A stretch of DNA of 64,000 nucleotides from contig CM028335.1 of NCBI GenBank assembly GCA_016647705.1, positions 43,621,526 to 43,685,525 on the forward strand, read 5' to 3'. The position numbers and the translations under genes are program-made. Positions 48,134 through 61,639 of this stretch are shown piece by piece. The first letter of the stretch is position 1; every line of letters begins with the position of its first letter. The notes under the pieces are model-generated. The model was not told the origin of the DNA. It ran no database searches and was given only the letters and a program-made list of their open reading frames with translations. The stretch comes from Eucommia ulmoides. Its lineage: Eukaryota > Streptophyta > Magnoliopsida > Garryales > Eucommiaceae.

Positions 48134-51100
48134 AATCATATTTGTGATATTTTGAAAGGCTTATACTCACGAAACCCACCAATTTTGGTACCATTATATT
48201 AAATCATCATTTGAGGGGGTAACCAAAAAAAATTATCTAAGCTCAAGCTTGTGAAATTTTTAACAGGTTTACCACTCACAAAATCCCCCCTAGTTTTTTA
48301 CCATTATGATAAATCATCTTTTGAAGGGGTAAGAGAAGCAATTCATTCAAAAATTAAAATTGTTAAATTATCAAAGGTTACAAACAGAAAAATCCCAATT
48401 TAGCTAATTTTTTAAAACGATCAAATTTGTAAAATTGTGAACGGCATTACTAATGGAACCTTCTTATTTTGGAACCATTATCATTAAGATATCTATCTGA
48501 GACTCAAAATTGTGAATTTTTCAAATGTCATAGCATACCGAAAAATTCAACTTTATCTAATTTCTTGTAACAATTAAACTAGTGAAATTTTGAAAGGATA
48601 ACAATAAAAAAACCTCCCGATTCTTGTACTATTGTGATGAATCATCATTTGAATAGATAACAAAAGAAATTTATCTGAAACTCAAAATCGTGAGATTGCA
48701 CACTAGAAAATTTAAATTTCAATTTTTTTTTTTAAATAGTAGAACTCATGAAATTCTAAAAGGTTAACATTTACGAAACCCTCTAATTTTGGTAACATTA
48801 TGATCAATCAGTTCTTGAAGGAGTAACAAAAGAAATTCTTCGAAGACCTAAAATCGTAAATTTTAAAAGGCTATCGCACACCAAAAAAATCCCAATTTAG
48901 CTAATTCTTCAAGACAATCAAACTTATTAAATTTTGAAGGGTAAACACTTACCATTTTCAAAAATGATTATGATAAATCATTATTTGAAGGGGTAAAAAA
49001 AAGAAATTCAACCGAGAATTAATATTATTAAATATTAAAAGGTTCTCACACACCGAAAAATTCTAATTTAGCAACTTTTTTTAAACAGTCAAATTCATGA
49101 AATTTGGATGGGCTAACAATCACGAAACCCCTCGATTTTTAGTACTATTATGATAAATCATCATTTGAAGAGGTAATTGAAGAAATTCATGTGAGACTCA
49201 AAATAGTGAAATTTTTAAAGGCGATAACACACCAAAAAATCTCAATTTAACTAATTTTTTGATACAATCATTCTTGTCAAATTTTGAAGGCACTAATGGC
49301 CCAATTCTGGTACCATTGTGATAAATCATCATTTGAAGAGATAACAAAGAAAATTAATTCAAAACTCAAAATCATGAAACTTTCAAAGATAATAATAGCA
49401 CATCAAAAAAATCAAAATTTCTCAAATCTTTTGAAACAGTGGAACTTATGTAGTTTTGAAACGCTAACACTCATGTGCGGAACCCACCAATTTTGGTACC
49501 ATTATTTTAAATCATCATTTGAATGGGTAACTGAATGAATTCATGTAGGACTCAAACTCGTGAATATTTTAAAGGTTGACACTCACGAAACCTCTTGATT
49601 ATAACATTATGATAAATTATGATTTGAAGGGGTAATAGTAGAAATTAATTATAAACTAAAAACCATGAAAATTTAAAAGGTTATATAGCACACGAAAAAA
49701 TCCCAAATTAGGGAATTTTTTAAAACAATCAAAGTCGTGAAATTTTGAAAGGCGTTACACTCACAAAACCCCCCAATTTTGGTACCATTATGATAAATCA
49801 TTATTTGAAGGGGTAATAGAAGAAATTTATCGAAGACTAAAAATCGTAATTTTTCAAAGGACACCGAAAAATCCCAATTTAGCTAATTTTTTGAAATAGT
49901 CAAACTCGTTACATGTTGGAAGACAAACACTAATGAAATCCCTCGATTTCAGACCATTATGATATATCGCTATTTGAAAGAGTAACAAAATAAATTCGTA
50001 TGAGACTCAAAATCTTCAAATTTTCTAAGGCTATGGCATACTAAAAACTCCCAATTTAGCTAATTTTTTTGAAACATTCAAACTCTTGAATTTTTTAAAA
50101 GCAAACAATCACAACCCCCCCCCCCCCCCCCCCTCCTATTTTTGTACCATTACAATAAATCATCATTTGAAGGGGTAGGAGAATAAATTTATCTGAGACT
50201 CAAAATTATGAAATTTTCGAAGTCTATCCCCTAATTTTGGTACCATTATGATAAATCATCATTTGAAAGGGTAACAGAAAAACTTCATCTGAGACTCGAA
50301 GTTATGAAATTTTTAAAAGTTATAGTACTCCAAAAAATCATAATTTAGCTAATTTTTTGAAATTTTTAATCTCGTAAAATTTTGAAAAGCTAACACTCAT
50401 GAAACCCCCTCATTCTTGCACCATTATGATAAATCATCACTTGAAGAGATAAATAAAAGATTCATTCGAAACTCAAAATTGTAAAATTTACAAAGGCAAT
50501 AGCACATCGAAAAATTCAAATTTATCAATTTTTTTTTGAAATAGTCAAAATAATAAAACTTTAACCAAAGAAATTTGTTTGAGACTCAAACTCATGAAAT
50601 TTTAAAAGGCGAACACCCATGAAGCCACCCGATTTTGGTACCATTATGGTAAATCATTATTTAAAGAAATAACAGAAGATATTCATCCCAGACTCAAAAT
50701 CATAAATTTTCAAAGGGTGTTGCACACACAAAAAAAATCCTAATTTAGCTAATTTTTCAAAACTGTCAAACTCATTAAATTTGAAAAGGTAAACAGTCAC
50801 GATTATGATAAATCATTATTTGAAAGGGGTAACACTCACAAAACTTTTTAAAATAGTAAAATGTTTAAAGGCTATCACACACCATAAATTCCAATTTAGC
50901 TACTTTTTTTAAAATGTCAAATTCACAAAAATTTTGAAAGGCTAACACTCACGAAACCCACCGATTTTGGTTCCATTATGATAAATCATCATTTGAAAGA
51001 GAAACTGAATAAATTCATATGAGACTCAAAATCGTGAAGTTTTTAAAGGCTATAGCACACCAAAAAAATATCAATTTAACAATTTTTTTGATACATTCAA

Positions 51101-52597
51101 TCTTGTGAAATTCTGAGAGCTACCACTAACGAAACCCCCCAATTCTAGTACAATTCTGATAACTCATCATTTGAAGAGATAACGGAAAAAATTTAACCGA
51201 AACTCAAAATCGTAAAACATTCAAAGGCAATAGCACATAAATAAATCCCAATTTCTCAAATCTTTTGAAATAGTGGAACCATGAAAATTTGAAATGCTAA
51301 CACTCAGGCAACCTAGCAATTTTAGTAGCATTATGATCAATCATCATTTGAATGTGTAACAGAATAAGTTCATCCAAGACTCAAACTCGTGAAATTTTTA
51401 AAGGCCAGCACTCACGAAAGCTCAAGATTTTGGTACGATTATGATAAATTATCATTTGAAGGGGTAAGAGAGGAAATTCATTAGAAACTAAAAATCATAA
51501 AATTTTCAAAAGTTACAACACAAGAAAAAATCCCAAATTAGGTAATTTAAAAAAAATAAAAAATTGTGAAATTTTGAAAGGTTAACACTCACGAAAGCAC
51601 CCAATTTTGGTATCATTATGATAAATTATTATTTGATGGGGGTAACAGAAGAAATTCATCTAAGACTCAGAATCGTAAATGTTCAAAAGCTATCGCACAC
51701 AGAAAAATCCCAATTTAGCAAGTTTTTCGAAACAGTCAAACTCATTGAATTTTAAAAGGCAAACACTCATGAAACCCCTCGATTTCAGACCATTATGATA
51801 AATTTCCATTTGAAAGGGTAAGAAAGAAAATTCATATGAGACTCAAAATCTTTAAATTTTAAAAAGCTATAGTATACCGAAAATTCACAATTTAGCTTTT
51901 TTTTTTGAAAAAAACAAATTCTAAACTCTTGAAATTTTTAAAAGGGAACAATCACGAAATCCCCCAATTTTGGTACCATTACGATAAATCATTATTTGAA
52001 GGGGTAAGAGAAAAATTCACCTGAGAGTCAAAATTGTGAAATTTTCGATGGCTAACCCCAAATTTTTGTACCATTGTGATAAATCATCAAGTGAAAGGGG
52101 GATAGAAAAACTTCATATGAGACTCAAAGTTATGAAAGTTTTTAAGGTTATAGGACAAAAAAATCTTAATTTAGCTAATTATTTGAAACTGTCAATCACA
52201 TAAAATTTTGAAAGACTAACACTCATAAAACCGCCTGATTCTGATACTATTGTGATAAGTCATCATTTGAAGAGATAAAAGAAAAAATTTATCCAAAATT
52301 CAAAATTGTGAAATTTACAAATCCAATAGCGCACTGAAAAATCCATATTTCTCAAATTTCTTGAAGCATTCGTGTTGGCCCAGTGATCTACCCAAGAGAG
52401 GGGTGAATTTGGTAGTTATAAAAATTAAAGCAAATTCTTATATTTCAATACTTAAATATTCAAATAATTAATTTGATCCTCAATTAATTATTATCTTTAT
52501 ATAGTAGCAGATAAGTGTATAAATATAGGTGCACACCCAAACAATAAGAAATAAAGAAAATAAATAAAGCAGAACACCACGATATATCCTGGTTCAC

Positions 52598-54072
52598 TGA
52601 TATATGTGAAATACCTATCTATTTCGGAACCGAATTTGTTAGTTTTTTAGCGTTTTAGTTATATTTAATTGTGTTTTAGTTTGTTTTAGTGTAAAACAGG
52701 TGAATGGACGTTAAATGGCGATAAACAAGTGAAACGGTGAACAAAATGTGAAAAATAGGGTTTCAGTAAATGAAGACCACCGCTTAGGTGGAAGTTCCAC
52801 TGCCTAGGCGGAAAAGAGGCAGAATGTTGGAGTGCTGAAGTGCTAAACCACCGCCTAGGCGAAAAAACGTCAGAATGTTATGCCAGCAGCCACCGCCTAG
52901 GCGAAGATCCGACAGAGGCTTAAACCGACTTAAACCACCGCCTAAGCGGTAAACCACAGCCTAGGCGGTGACGCTCTGTGCAGAAATTTCTGTTTTTAGA
53001 TATTTTGAAGATATTTTCCCAAACCTTCTTTTTAACCCCTTTCTCCACCAATTGTTAAAGACCCTTGGGACCCTAAAAGAGAGGGAAGCCCCGGTTGATA
53101 TTTTGGAGAGCTCCTTCCACCTTAGTTAGGTTTAGATAATTTAGGAAGTAGATTAGATTAGTTTTAGAGAGTGTTCTTGGCCATTTTGTGAAGAGCTAGA
53201 AGAGGAAGTTCATCAATCGAGAAGAGGAAGCTTGGGAGGATTGTTCTTTGGCAAAAGTGGACTACTCTACTTTGAGATTTGATTTTTCTTCCCTTATTAC
53301 CATCTTTGTACTTAATATTTATTGTTGATATTGATGATCTCCTCTTGAATTAATATTGTATTGGCTAAGAACATGTTAGTTTAATTAAAGATTAGTTAGG
53401 GATAGATGTAGTTGTGTAAATACTCGTTTGGTTTAATGCACGTTTCGTTAACTGTTGTTGCTTTTAAATCCAATTGTGTTTATTATTTGATGATGATCTT
53501 AGTATGATTGTTATGGTATTAGGATTGTATTTGAGAAACTAGGGTTTGACACTCAGGAGAAGTAACCCTGGATTTGAACTAGGGTAAACACATCGTTACG
53601 ACCTAACAACCTGGGAGGGCGTTAGTTAGTGCGCAATCGATGACGTTGGGTCAAGACTCACGCGGCCTAGAGTCGTTAAGACATTGAGGGGGACTTCTTC
53701 GTTGACACGAAGTCACGTATTCCCTCGTCTTACACTCAAAAGAGGTGGCGGAGGAGTTTACGAACCAAGATTGTCGGATACCTAAATTTCGTTATTGTTA
53801 ACTAAACGAAATCAAACATGTCTTAAGTGAACGAAATCAATCCCTAATTAATCAACTTAGTTAAGATTAACCCACTAATTGTAGTTTAGCTTAGTTTAAT
53901 TTTAAATCATGTCTTTCATCGTCAGGATAACATAAGACTACGTAAATTAAGGTATTCAATTATTCACACTTTTCTCTGTGGGAACGATATCCGATCTTCA
54001 AGATCCACTATATTAAAACTTAGATCTTATATATTTGCGAGAGTAAGTAGCGATGTATTTTACGCCCTACCA
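52598..54072 (+). mobile_element. Athila-type solo LTR (1475 bp) with perfect target duplication
   Basis: It starts TGATATATGTGAAATACC and ends CGCCCTACCA. The 5-bp duplication ttcac is exact (52593-52597 and 54073-54077). U3 at 52755-52970 has CCGCCTAGGCGG-type motifs like the Athila element at 1-9569, so it is the closest relative of that element here. Hairpins: 53541-53569 (AGGGTT/AACCCT), 53603-53625 (weak, CTAAC/GTTAG) and about 53722-53754 (weak). Confidence 0.92.
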
Positions 54073-54507
54073 TTCACTATGTTACTCTTGGCTAATCCAG
54101 TCATCCGAGCCCCATGGAGATTAGCACCCACTAAACCACTAAGATTCTTTTAAATAAGTAAGAACCAAACCTTTACACAATGATTCTTTTACAGGCTCAG
54201 AATCAACCTTTATAATTTCCTTTTCATAGGCTAAGGAAGAACCTCAATTATTCAAGAGGAATTACCACTTAATCCTTTTCCTGGGCACAAGAATAACCTT
54301 ATCTTTTTACCAGGCTCAAGACTAACCTAATCCTTTTACAGGTTAAGGATTAAACCTAATTCTTTTATACCTTAGGCTAAGAATCAAACCATACCAAAAC
54401 ACTCTAAGTATCATTTTCTTAGGTAATGATTGAACTTTTACAATTCACTCACAATTAATTCTAATCAGGAAGAATCACGCCTAAGCTATTTTCAAGAAAA
54501 AAGAGTA

Positions 54508-56639
54508 TGTTGGCCCAGTAGAATACCCAAGAGGGGGGGTGAATTGGGTAATTAAAAATATTATCAGAATATACTTGAATAAATCAAATAATTAATTTTA
54601 CGCCTAAATTAATTATTATCTTTATACCACAGCGGAATTAGAATAAATCAAAGTGCACACCCAAACAACAAAAATAAACAAATTAAGAGAGCAACACACC
54701 AGAGATTTATACTATTTCACCAAGCTACTCTTGGCTAATCCAGTCTCCCGAGCACCACGGAGGTTGTACCCACTAAAACCAAGATTCCTTTAAAGGTAGG
54801 AACCAAACCGACACACAGATTCTTTTACAAGCTCAAAATTAACCTTTACAATTTCATTTTCTTAGGCTAAGGAAAAATCTCTACTTTTTACAGGTTAAAG
54901 AATAACCTAATTCTTTTTAGCACTAAGGCTCAAGAATCAAAATCTCACCAAAACACTCCAAATATCTTTTTAGCCAGTAAGGATTGAACCGTTACAAAAT
55001 CACTCAAAAAAAAAAAAACACAATTCTTATCCAAGAAGAATCACTACCTCAATCTCTTTACATGAAGAGACCAAAACCCTGCTACCCTTAATTAAATATC
55101 CCCAATGATATTTAATTCATCACAACTCACTAATACACAAATTGATAAGTAAATCTCACTCGGAGCTTCTACCACCCCAGACAAATAAAAACTCAATTAA
55201 TATCCCAACTAGTGATAGAAATACGTGAGATACAGAAATATGATTTTAACAAGAATATGGGTAGCAAATTGGAGCACGTAATCAGATTCAAAAAATTGTT
55301 TGAAAGAATATTTTCTTCAAAAATCAAAAACAATTTCTAAGATCAATTTCCAAAATAAAATAATAAACAATAAATAATATAGAAAGATCGCACCTGGAAT
55401 CCACATAAATAATGATTAGAACAGTATAGCTTCAAATCCAGTATTAGTAAGAATAGATCACAGTTGATTATCAGAATCACTCTTAGAATAACTCATAGTA
55501 TCGTAGAATGATAACTTTTATAAAAGCTCTCACAAAATGATATAAACTAATTTTCTCTATTAGAATGATTAGCTTTTAATAGAAAATTCGCAGGTCTATA
55601 TAAATACACATGTAATTAGCCTCCTAACGGCTAGTTTACAAGTGTCATAACAATAAAATACTCTTATAGACCCCTTATAACATAAGGACTTCATTTAGGT
55701 TCAATTTCACTTAATAACAACTTTTAAAACTCTCAATTAAATCCCCAAAGTATTTCTCAATCAAAATAAATAAGTGTAAAATCCATTTTAATTACCAAAT
55801 TGAGAAACATTAATATTTAATGAATCATATTGAAAGGATTTAATTAGTATATGAATCATATATTCAAAATAGAGAATATCCCTTAAATCTCTCTCAAATC
55901 CTAACAAAAAACGACTACTTTTGGATTTAAAATTGGATCAAACAATATCTTGAAACAGTATATTCGGTCGACTGCCCAGTCGACTACCCAACTCAGCTTG
56001 CAGTCAAACCATCGCCGCAACGATCATAGGTCGACAGCCTGGTCGACTCACAGATTCAGAGAGTCTGTCGTGCTTCCACTGGTCGACCGCTCGGTCGACT
56101 CGTAGATTCAAAGAGTTCAAATATTTTCACAGGTCGATCGGTCGATCTACTCTTCATTTCAGGATGTTTCATCTTCTTTCTCCGGTTGACTCTTTAGTCG
56201 ACTGCCTTCTTTTGAATCACTTCTCTGATCCCGTTTTTAATCTACTTTCTTTTACGATTTCGCCCCTTTATCTATTTTTATATTTAAATAAGCTCCACTA
56301 ATATTCTTATATTCCATTTTAGTCATTCAAAAATATTTCTTTTTAATTCACATAGGAGCAAATAAATATACTTAACAAAAACACACATAAAAGATAAGAT
56401 TCATTTTGTATCATGTGTGTGTTCCTAAATGGGATATTAAGAGTTAATATTTACCTTGGTTATTTTCCATAATTTCTTCAAACTCTTGATACTTCTTCAT
56501 CATCTTGATATTTTCATTAAGCATCTATTCCATTTGACATCTTTATTACTGGGACTTTAAATCACTAAAACACTTGATTGAACATTAGTTCCACCAAAAC
56601 ATCAATATTTAATTATTCATCAAAATCTTGGGATCAACA
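54508..56639 (-). repeat. 3' LTR of the copia element
   Basis: It pairs with 61640-63752. It contains the AAGAGGGGGGGTGAATTGGG block near its end, common to many plant copia LTRs, and a U3 array of GGTCGAC motifs at 55970-56215. On the minus strand G-rich TTTAGGGGGAG and AAAGGGGGAGA stretches (56713-56880) lie just upstream in the position of polypurine tracts. Confidence 0.92.
55970..56215. repeat. GGTCGAC palindromic motif array in copia U3
   Basis: About a dozen GTCGAC or one-off variants in 245 bp, often paired as GGTCGACxGCxCxGTCGACT. The same array is in the 5' LTR (63090-63325). It lies 420-670 bp into the LTR, upstream of the TATA-like core at about 55595. Confidence 0.8.
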
Positions 56640-56924
56640 ATCTGCTCATTTTTTATGATGCAATTAATTTTGATGTTTTCTTCAAAATAAAATATAACCA
56701 CACTCCCCCTAAATCCGAGGACGGGTTCTTTAACTCGTTAAAGCAACATAATGAATATTTCAATAATGCACAATTTAAAAATACTCAATAAAGCACAATT
56801 TTTAAATTTCTACCTTTCTATTAAAACACAGTTTTAGAATACTCCCCCTAAATCAAACATCACTCATTTCTCCCCCTTTGTCATCGTCAAAAATAAATTT
56901 TGGTAGGAAAGGAGAAACTAACAA

Positions 56925-57450
56925 ACATGTAACTCACTCTAGGCAAGCATCATTATGCCTAGCCATACCCAAACCGCGAATGATTTTCACAAACTGATCT
57001 GCCGCTAGTGGTTTGGTAAAAACATAAGCAAGCTGGTCAAAGGTATCAACATACTCAATTATAATATCCCTTTTTCTGAATGTGATCATGAAGAAAGTGA
57101 TGTTTAATCTCTATGTGCTTGGTTTGTGAGTGCTGTGTAGGATTCTTACTTAGACATATAGCACTTTTATTATCACAAAAGATCGGGACCTCCTCCATAA
57201 AAATTCCAAAATCATTTAACTATTGCTTAATATATGAAATTTGAGCACAACAGTTACCAGCTGCCATGTATTCAGCCTCAGTAGTAGACAAGGCTATCGA
57301 ATTCTGTTTCTTGCTTGACCAGGAAACCAATGCATATCCTAACAAATGACATTATCCGCTTGTGCTTTTTTGCTCAAATTTGCAACCGGCAAAGTCAGCA
57401 TCAGAGTAACTTACCAATTTAAATCACTCCCCCTAGGATACCATAATCCT
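56925..57450 (-). pseudogene. Copia RNase H remnant
   Basis: Near 56925-57060 the minus strand encodes FTKPLAADQFVKIIRGLGMA, the standard end of copia polyproteins. Around 57090-57130 sequence for HIEIKHHF matches the RNase H helix. No additional ORF is visible between here and the 3' LTR. Confidence 0.8.
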
Positions 57451-57689
57451 AGGTCAGTCGTCCCCTTTAAATAACAAAAAATTTGTTTAACCGTAGTTAA
57501 ATGCGATTCATTAGGATAAGATTAAAATCTAGCACAAAGATAAACACTATACATAATGTCAGGCCTACTAGCAATTAAAAACAACAAGCTACCAATCAGA
57601 CCTCGATACATCTTTTCATTAACGCTTTTGCCCGTATCATCTTTTTTAATTTTTGTAGCCGTTGCCATGGGAGTTTTGTACTCTTTAGC

Positions 57690-58500
57690 TCATTCCAAGT
57701 CATATTTCTTTAAAATCTCCTTGGTGTATTTAGCTGGATTTATGAATATCAATTCTTTGGTTTGCTTAATTTGCAATCCAAGAAAGAAATTCAGCTCTTC
57801 CATCATACTCATTTCAAATTTATCCTGCATTATCTTAGCAAACTCTTGGCAAAGATCATCATTAGTAGATCCAAAAATGATATCATCAACATATACTTGT
57901 ACTAATAGGATATCAAAATCAGTTTTCTTTACAAATAGTGTTATATCACAAATACCCTTTCGAAAACCATTTTCAATCAAATATCGGCTAAGTCTCTCAT
58001 ACCAAGCTCTCAGAGTTTGTTTGAGCCCATACAAAGCCTTGCGAAGTTTAAATATATGATCAGAAATTTGTCACTTTCAAATCCCAGGGGTTGTTCCACA
58101 TAAAATTCTTCAACTAGAAAGCCATTTAGAAATGCACTCTTTATATCCATTTGATATAGCTTAAAATTACGTGAACATCCAAAAGCGAGTAGCATTCTAA
58201 TTGCTTCTAGTCTAACAATAGGGAGCATAAGTTTCATCATAATCAATTCCTTCATCTTGATTATAGCCCTATGCCACTAATCTTGCTTTATTTCTAATTA
58301 CCAAACCAGATTCATCATTTTTGTTTCTAAATACCCATTTAGTACCAATAACTGGATGAAAATTCGATCTCGGAACAAGACATAATATTTTATTCCGCTC
58401 AAATCGAACTAATTCATCTTGCATTGTGGAAATCCAAGATTCATCAATTAGCGCCTCATTTATATTTTTAGACTCAATTTGAGATAAGAAAGCAAGATTA
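57690..58500 (-). pseudogene. Copia reverse transcriptase remnant
   Basis: 58010-58255 reads FKLYQMDIKSAFLNGFLVEE, the start of the RVT_2 palm. 57690-58034 reads YGLKQTLRAWYERLSRYL, then the catalytic VQVYVDDIIFGSTNDDLCQE and MMEELNFFLGLQIKQTKEL. Weak sequence toward 58500 belongs to the N-terminal part. The element is broken here too. The plus-strand 167-residue frame over the same bases (57556-58059) is a shadow. Confidence 0.92.
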
Positions 58501-58628
58501 ATTATATCCCTAAGAGAAGATCGAGTACTTATACCTTTTTTGAAATTACCGATGATTTATTTAATTGAATGCCATGGTATTTTTTTTATAGCTCTTGGTA
58601 AAGTCGAATCCTTCTCCTTAGGTTCCTC

Positions 58629-59618
58629 CTATTGTTGAGACTCAATTGGTGCATCATTACATTGGTTTTGGTTATTTGAGATATCTGCATCATCATTATC
58701 CAAAATCTTTCTCGACGAGTATGGATCAGCTTCCTCAAAAACAACATGCATAGTTTCTTCTACTACTAAAGTATGTTTATTATAAACTCTATAAGCTTTA
58801 CTGTTAGTAGCATATCCAAGGAAAATTCCATAATCGAATTTAGCATCAATTTTACTAAGATTATCCTTGTCATTCAAAATGAAACATTTGCATCCAAAGA
58901 CTTTAAAATATGCAATATTAGGAGTCTTACCATTTCATATTTCATATAGGGTTTTGTTAAACCCTCTACGAATTGATACCCGGTTTACCACGTGACAAGC
59001 AGTACATACTGCTTCGACCCAAAAGTAGGTTGGTAAACGATTTTCATTTATCATTGTTCTGGCCATCTTTTGAAGCGTTCTGTTCTTCCTTTCTACTACA
59101 CCATTTTTTTGCGGTGATCTTGGTGTAGAAAACTTGTGAGCATAACTATGCTCATCACAGTAGCTTATCACTTCATCATTCTTAAATTCTCTTCCTCTGT
59201 CACTACGAATGTTAATAATAGAACATTGCTTCTCATTTTGAACACGTTTACAAAATTTAGTAAGAATGGAAACAACTTCACTTTTCTTAGCGAGAAAGTA
59301 TACCCAGGTAAGTCTAAAATAATCATAAACTATAACAGATGCATAGAACTTACAACCAAAACTAACAACAGAGTTAGGCCTAAATAAATCAAGATGCAAT
59401 AATTCAAGACATCTAGATGTAGACTTGTGCATCTTTTTCTTAAATAATGATCTAACTTGCTTGCCTAATTGACATGCATCACATACTTTATCCTTCATAT
59501 ATTTCAAATCAGGTAGGCCACGTATAAGACTCTTCTTAGATAAGTTAGAAATTAACTTCATATTAGTATGCCCAAGTCTTCTATCCCATAACCAACTATT
59601 CTCAGATAAAGCATTCAA
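58629..59618 (-). pseudogene. Copia integrase remnant
   Basis: The frame 58935-59618 has the zinc-binding start (LWDRRLGHTNMKLISNLSKK to CDACQLGKQ). The catalytic core follows, with ELLHLDLFRPNSVVSFGC, YDYFRLTWVYFL, IRSDRGREFKN and SPQKNGVVERKNRTLQKMAR. The next frame (58629-58877) reads AKFDYGIFLGYATNSKAYRV, the conserved end of copia integrase that leads into RT. Integrase precedes RT, which is diagnostic of copia. Confidence 0.93.
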
Positions 59619-59678
59619 ACAAGATAAATTTTGAGAATTACAACCATCAAAAGTGAAAGTATAAACATTCTCAAAACG

Positions 59679-59990
59679 TTATGTAACTAGCAAAATACTA
59701 CTATCATGACTATTCTTAATGATGCATCTATCATGATCAAATATAACATTGTATCCCTTGTCACATAGTTGACTAATACTAAGAAAATTATGTTTAAGTC
59801 TATCAACTAGTAACACATCTTTAATCATAGTAGTACCATTGCCAATATTATCTATATAGATAATTTTACCCTTTGCGTTGTCTCCGAAAGTCACATGACC
59901 TTCATCTTTAGGTGTCAAAGATGTAAATTTTTCTTTATCTCCCATCATGTGTCAAGAATAACCACTATCCAGGAACCATTTGTCCTTGCT
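59679..59990 (-). pseudogene. Copia protease and pre-integrase segment
   Basis: WFLDSG at 59961-59978 is the aspartic protease active-site motif of copia polyproteins. The frame 59679-59948 continues GDKEKFTSLTPKDEGHVTFG, then DVLLVDRLKHNFLSISQLCD. These are the flap region and the gag-pre-integrase start, nearly identical in wording to many plant copia proteins. Confidence 0.9.
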
Positions 59991-60136
59991 TATTGATGCT
60001 TTTAGAATAACCTGGAAGGAGAACCTCAAATAGTTCTTAAGTGGTACCCAGCCTACGTAGGTTCGATCTTGTTAGTCGGGACAATTTTTCTTCCTTTTGG
60101 AGCCCAAACTTGTCTACAGTTAGATAGTTTTGCAAA

Positions 60137-61563
60137 ACATCTACGAATAGTATGCCCCACAACATTACATTTAAAACATCTAACAAGATCTTTGGTTTCA
60201 GAAAAGAATTTATGAAAGCATTTTTGTTTAAGATTTTTCTAAAATCCAACACCGGCCTTATCAAAAACTCTACGTGAACTTCCCAAAAGCATTTTCAAAT
60301 TGTTTTCACCGCCAGTAAATTTGAGAATAATTTATTGCAAATCCATCAATTTAGATTTCAACCCATTGTTTTCAGATTCATAATCCACCACTTGCTTGTT
60401 TAATGTGTTAATTGTACTTTGAAGGGCATTTATTTTAAAACACTAGTTTTTATAATCATATAAGAGTTCTTGATAAACATCAAATAATTCATCAAAATTT
60501 AAAGGACAAGAACTTGAACAATCGGTTACCCCACCACCAGTGGCCATTAATGCAAGCATGGACGAATCTTCACTATTTGATTATTCCGAGCTACTTGAAT
60601 CGGTATCATCCTAAGTAGCCTTTATCAATTTCTTCTTACTCTTCTTTGCTTTTTTTTCTTTTCTTTTTTCTTCTTCTCATTTTCTTTATCCTTCTTCAGT
60701 TCGGGGCAATCATTTTGAAAATGACCAATTTTGTGACAATTATAGCATTATACTTTGGACATGTTGAGATTTCTTTTCCCCCGAAATATACGCCGAGTCA
60801 TTCTTCTAAAATTATTTGTGAGAAGTGATACATTCTTCTCTTGCTCACTATCAAGGCTTTCATTATCACTGTCATCCACTTATTCAATTTTTTGAAGTTT
60901 TAATGCTAAGGATTTCCTCTTGCTATTTCCGGTATCATTCTCGTAACCTTTGATCATCGATTCATGAGTCATGAAATTACCAATTAGATCATCGATGTCA
61001 TATTTGCCTAGATCCTTGGATTCCTCGATTGCCGTCAACTTTGACTCCCATATTTTTGTTAAGGACCTTAAGACCTTTCGTACTCTATCCTCTATGGAGT
61101 ACGGCTTTCTGAGTTGGTTCATAATGTTGCATATGTTGTTCAAGCAAGTGTACATCTCATGAATTGATTCATTATTCTCCATCCTGAACAGCTCAAATTT
61201 TCTCATGAGTGCATTGATCTTTGACTGCTTCACTTGACTTGTCCCTTCGTGGGTAACTTGTAACTTATCCCACATCGCTTTTGCAGATTTACAACCTGAA
61301 ACTCTAGAATACTCATTAGCATCTAAAGAACAAAAGATAATATTGATAGCTTGAGAATTAATAGGGAGTTTCTGCTTATCGGAAGTAGTAAGTTGTTCCC
61401 TCTTATTCTCAACTCCGTTTTCCATTGGAATAAATAGACCATCCTTTATTGTTAGCCACACGTCATAATTTGTAGCCTGAAGAAAGGTTATCATCCAGTC
61501 TTTCCAAAACGAGTGACTTTCACCTGCAAATAAATTGTGGTCAGTGCATAGACAGCCCCTCAC
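60137..61563 (-). pseudogene. gag: Copia gag remnant with two zinc knuckles
   Basis: The frame 60880-61563 is a UBN2/gag-type protein: FWKDWMITFLQATNYDVW near residue 20, KSAKAMWDKLQVTHEGTSQV near residue 95, then MRKFELFRMENNESIHEMY. A first CCHC knuckle (CYNCHKIGHFQNDC) is readable at 60706-60747 and a second (CFKCNVVGHTIRRC) at 60137-60178. Knuckles bind the genomic RNA. The lysine-rich stretch between (60640-60700) is low complexity. It lies directly after the primer site. It is a broken fossil. Confidence 0.9.
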
Positions 61564-61625
61564 CTAGTGTGCCTATTATGTGTGTCATGTCATCTTTATT
61601 AGAAAAATAGATTCGAGCTAAAACA

Positions 61626-61637
61626 GCTCTGATACCA
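61626..61637 (-). other. Primer binding site, initiator tRNA-Met type
   Basis: The minus strand reads TGGTATCAGAGC, two bases after the LTR end. This is the standard primer site of plant copia elements. Confidence 0.95.
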
Positions 61638-61639
61638 AT

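Larger units (their letters stand above)
37571..52372 (+). repeat. Satellite array, right block, 4.2-4.9-kb higher-order repeat
   Basis: The monomer family is the same, but the 985-bp order is absent. Diagnostic monomer variants recur at longer intervals. A variant with ACCxxxxGATTCTTGT near 40290 recurs at 44445 and 48620 (4155 and 4175 bp). A variant with GATGCATCAT-type sequence near 37880 recurs at 43335 and 47668. The CCCAAATTAGGTAATTTTTT variant occurs near 39410, 42345, 46670, 49700 and 51535. Copies differ by gain or loss of monomers and by a telomere-like insert in two of them. The array ends abruptly at an old copia LTR (52373), so its true end is not visible. Confidence 0.85.

Noticed and set aside
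57556-58059. 167-residue plus-strand frame
   Set aside because: It lies exactly over the minus-strand copia RT, which has clear motifs; this is an antisense shadow.
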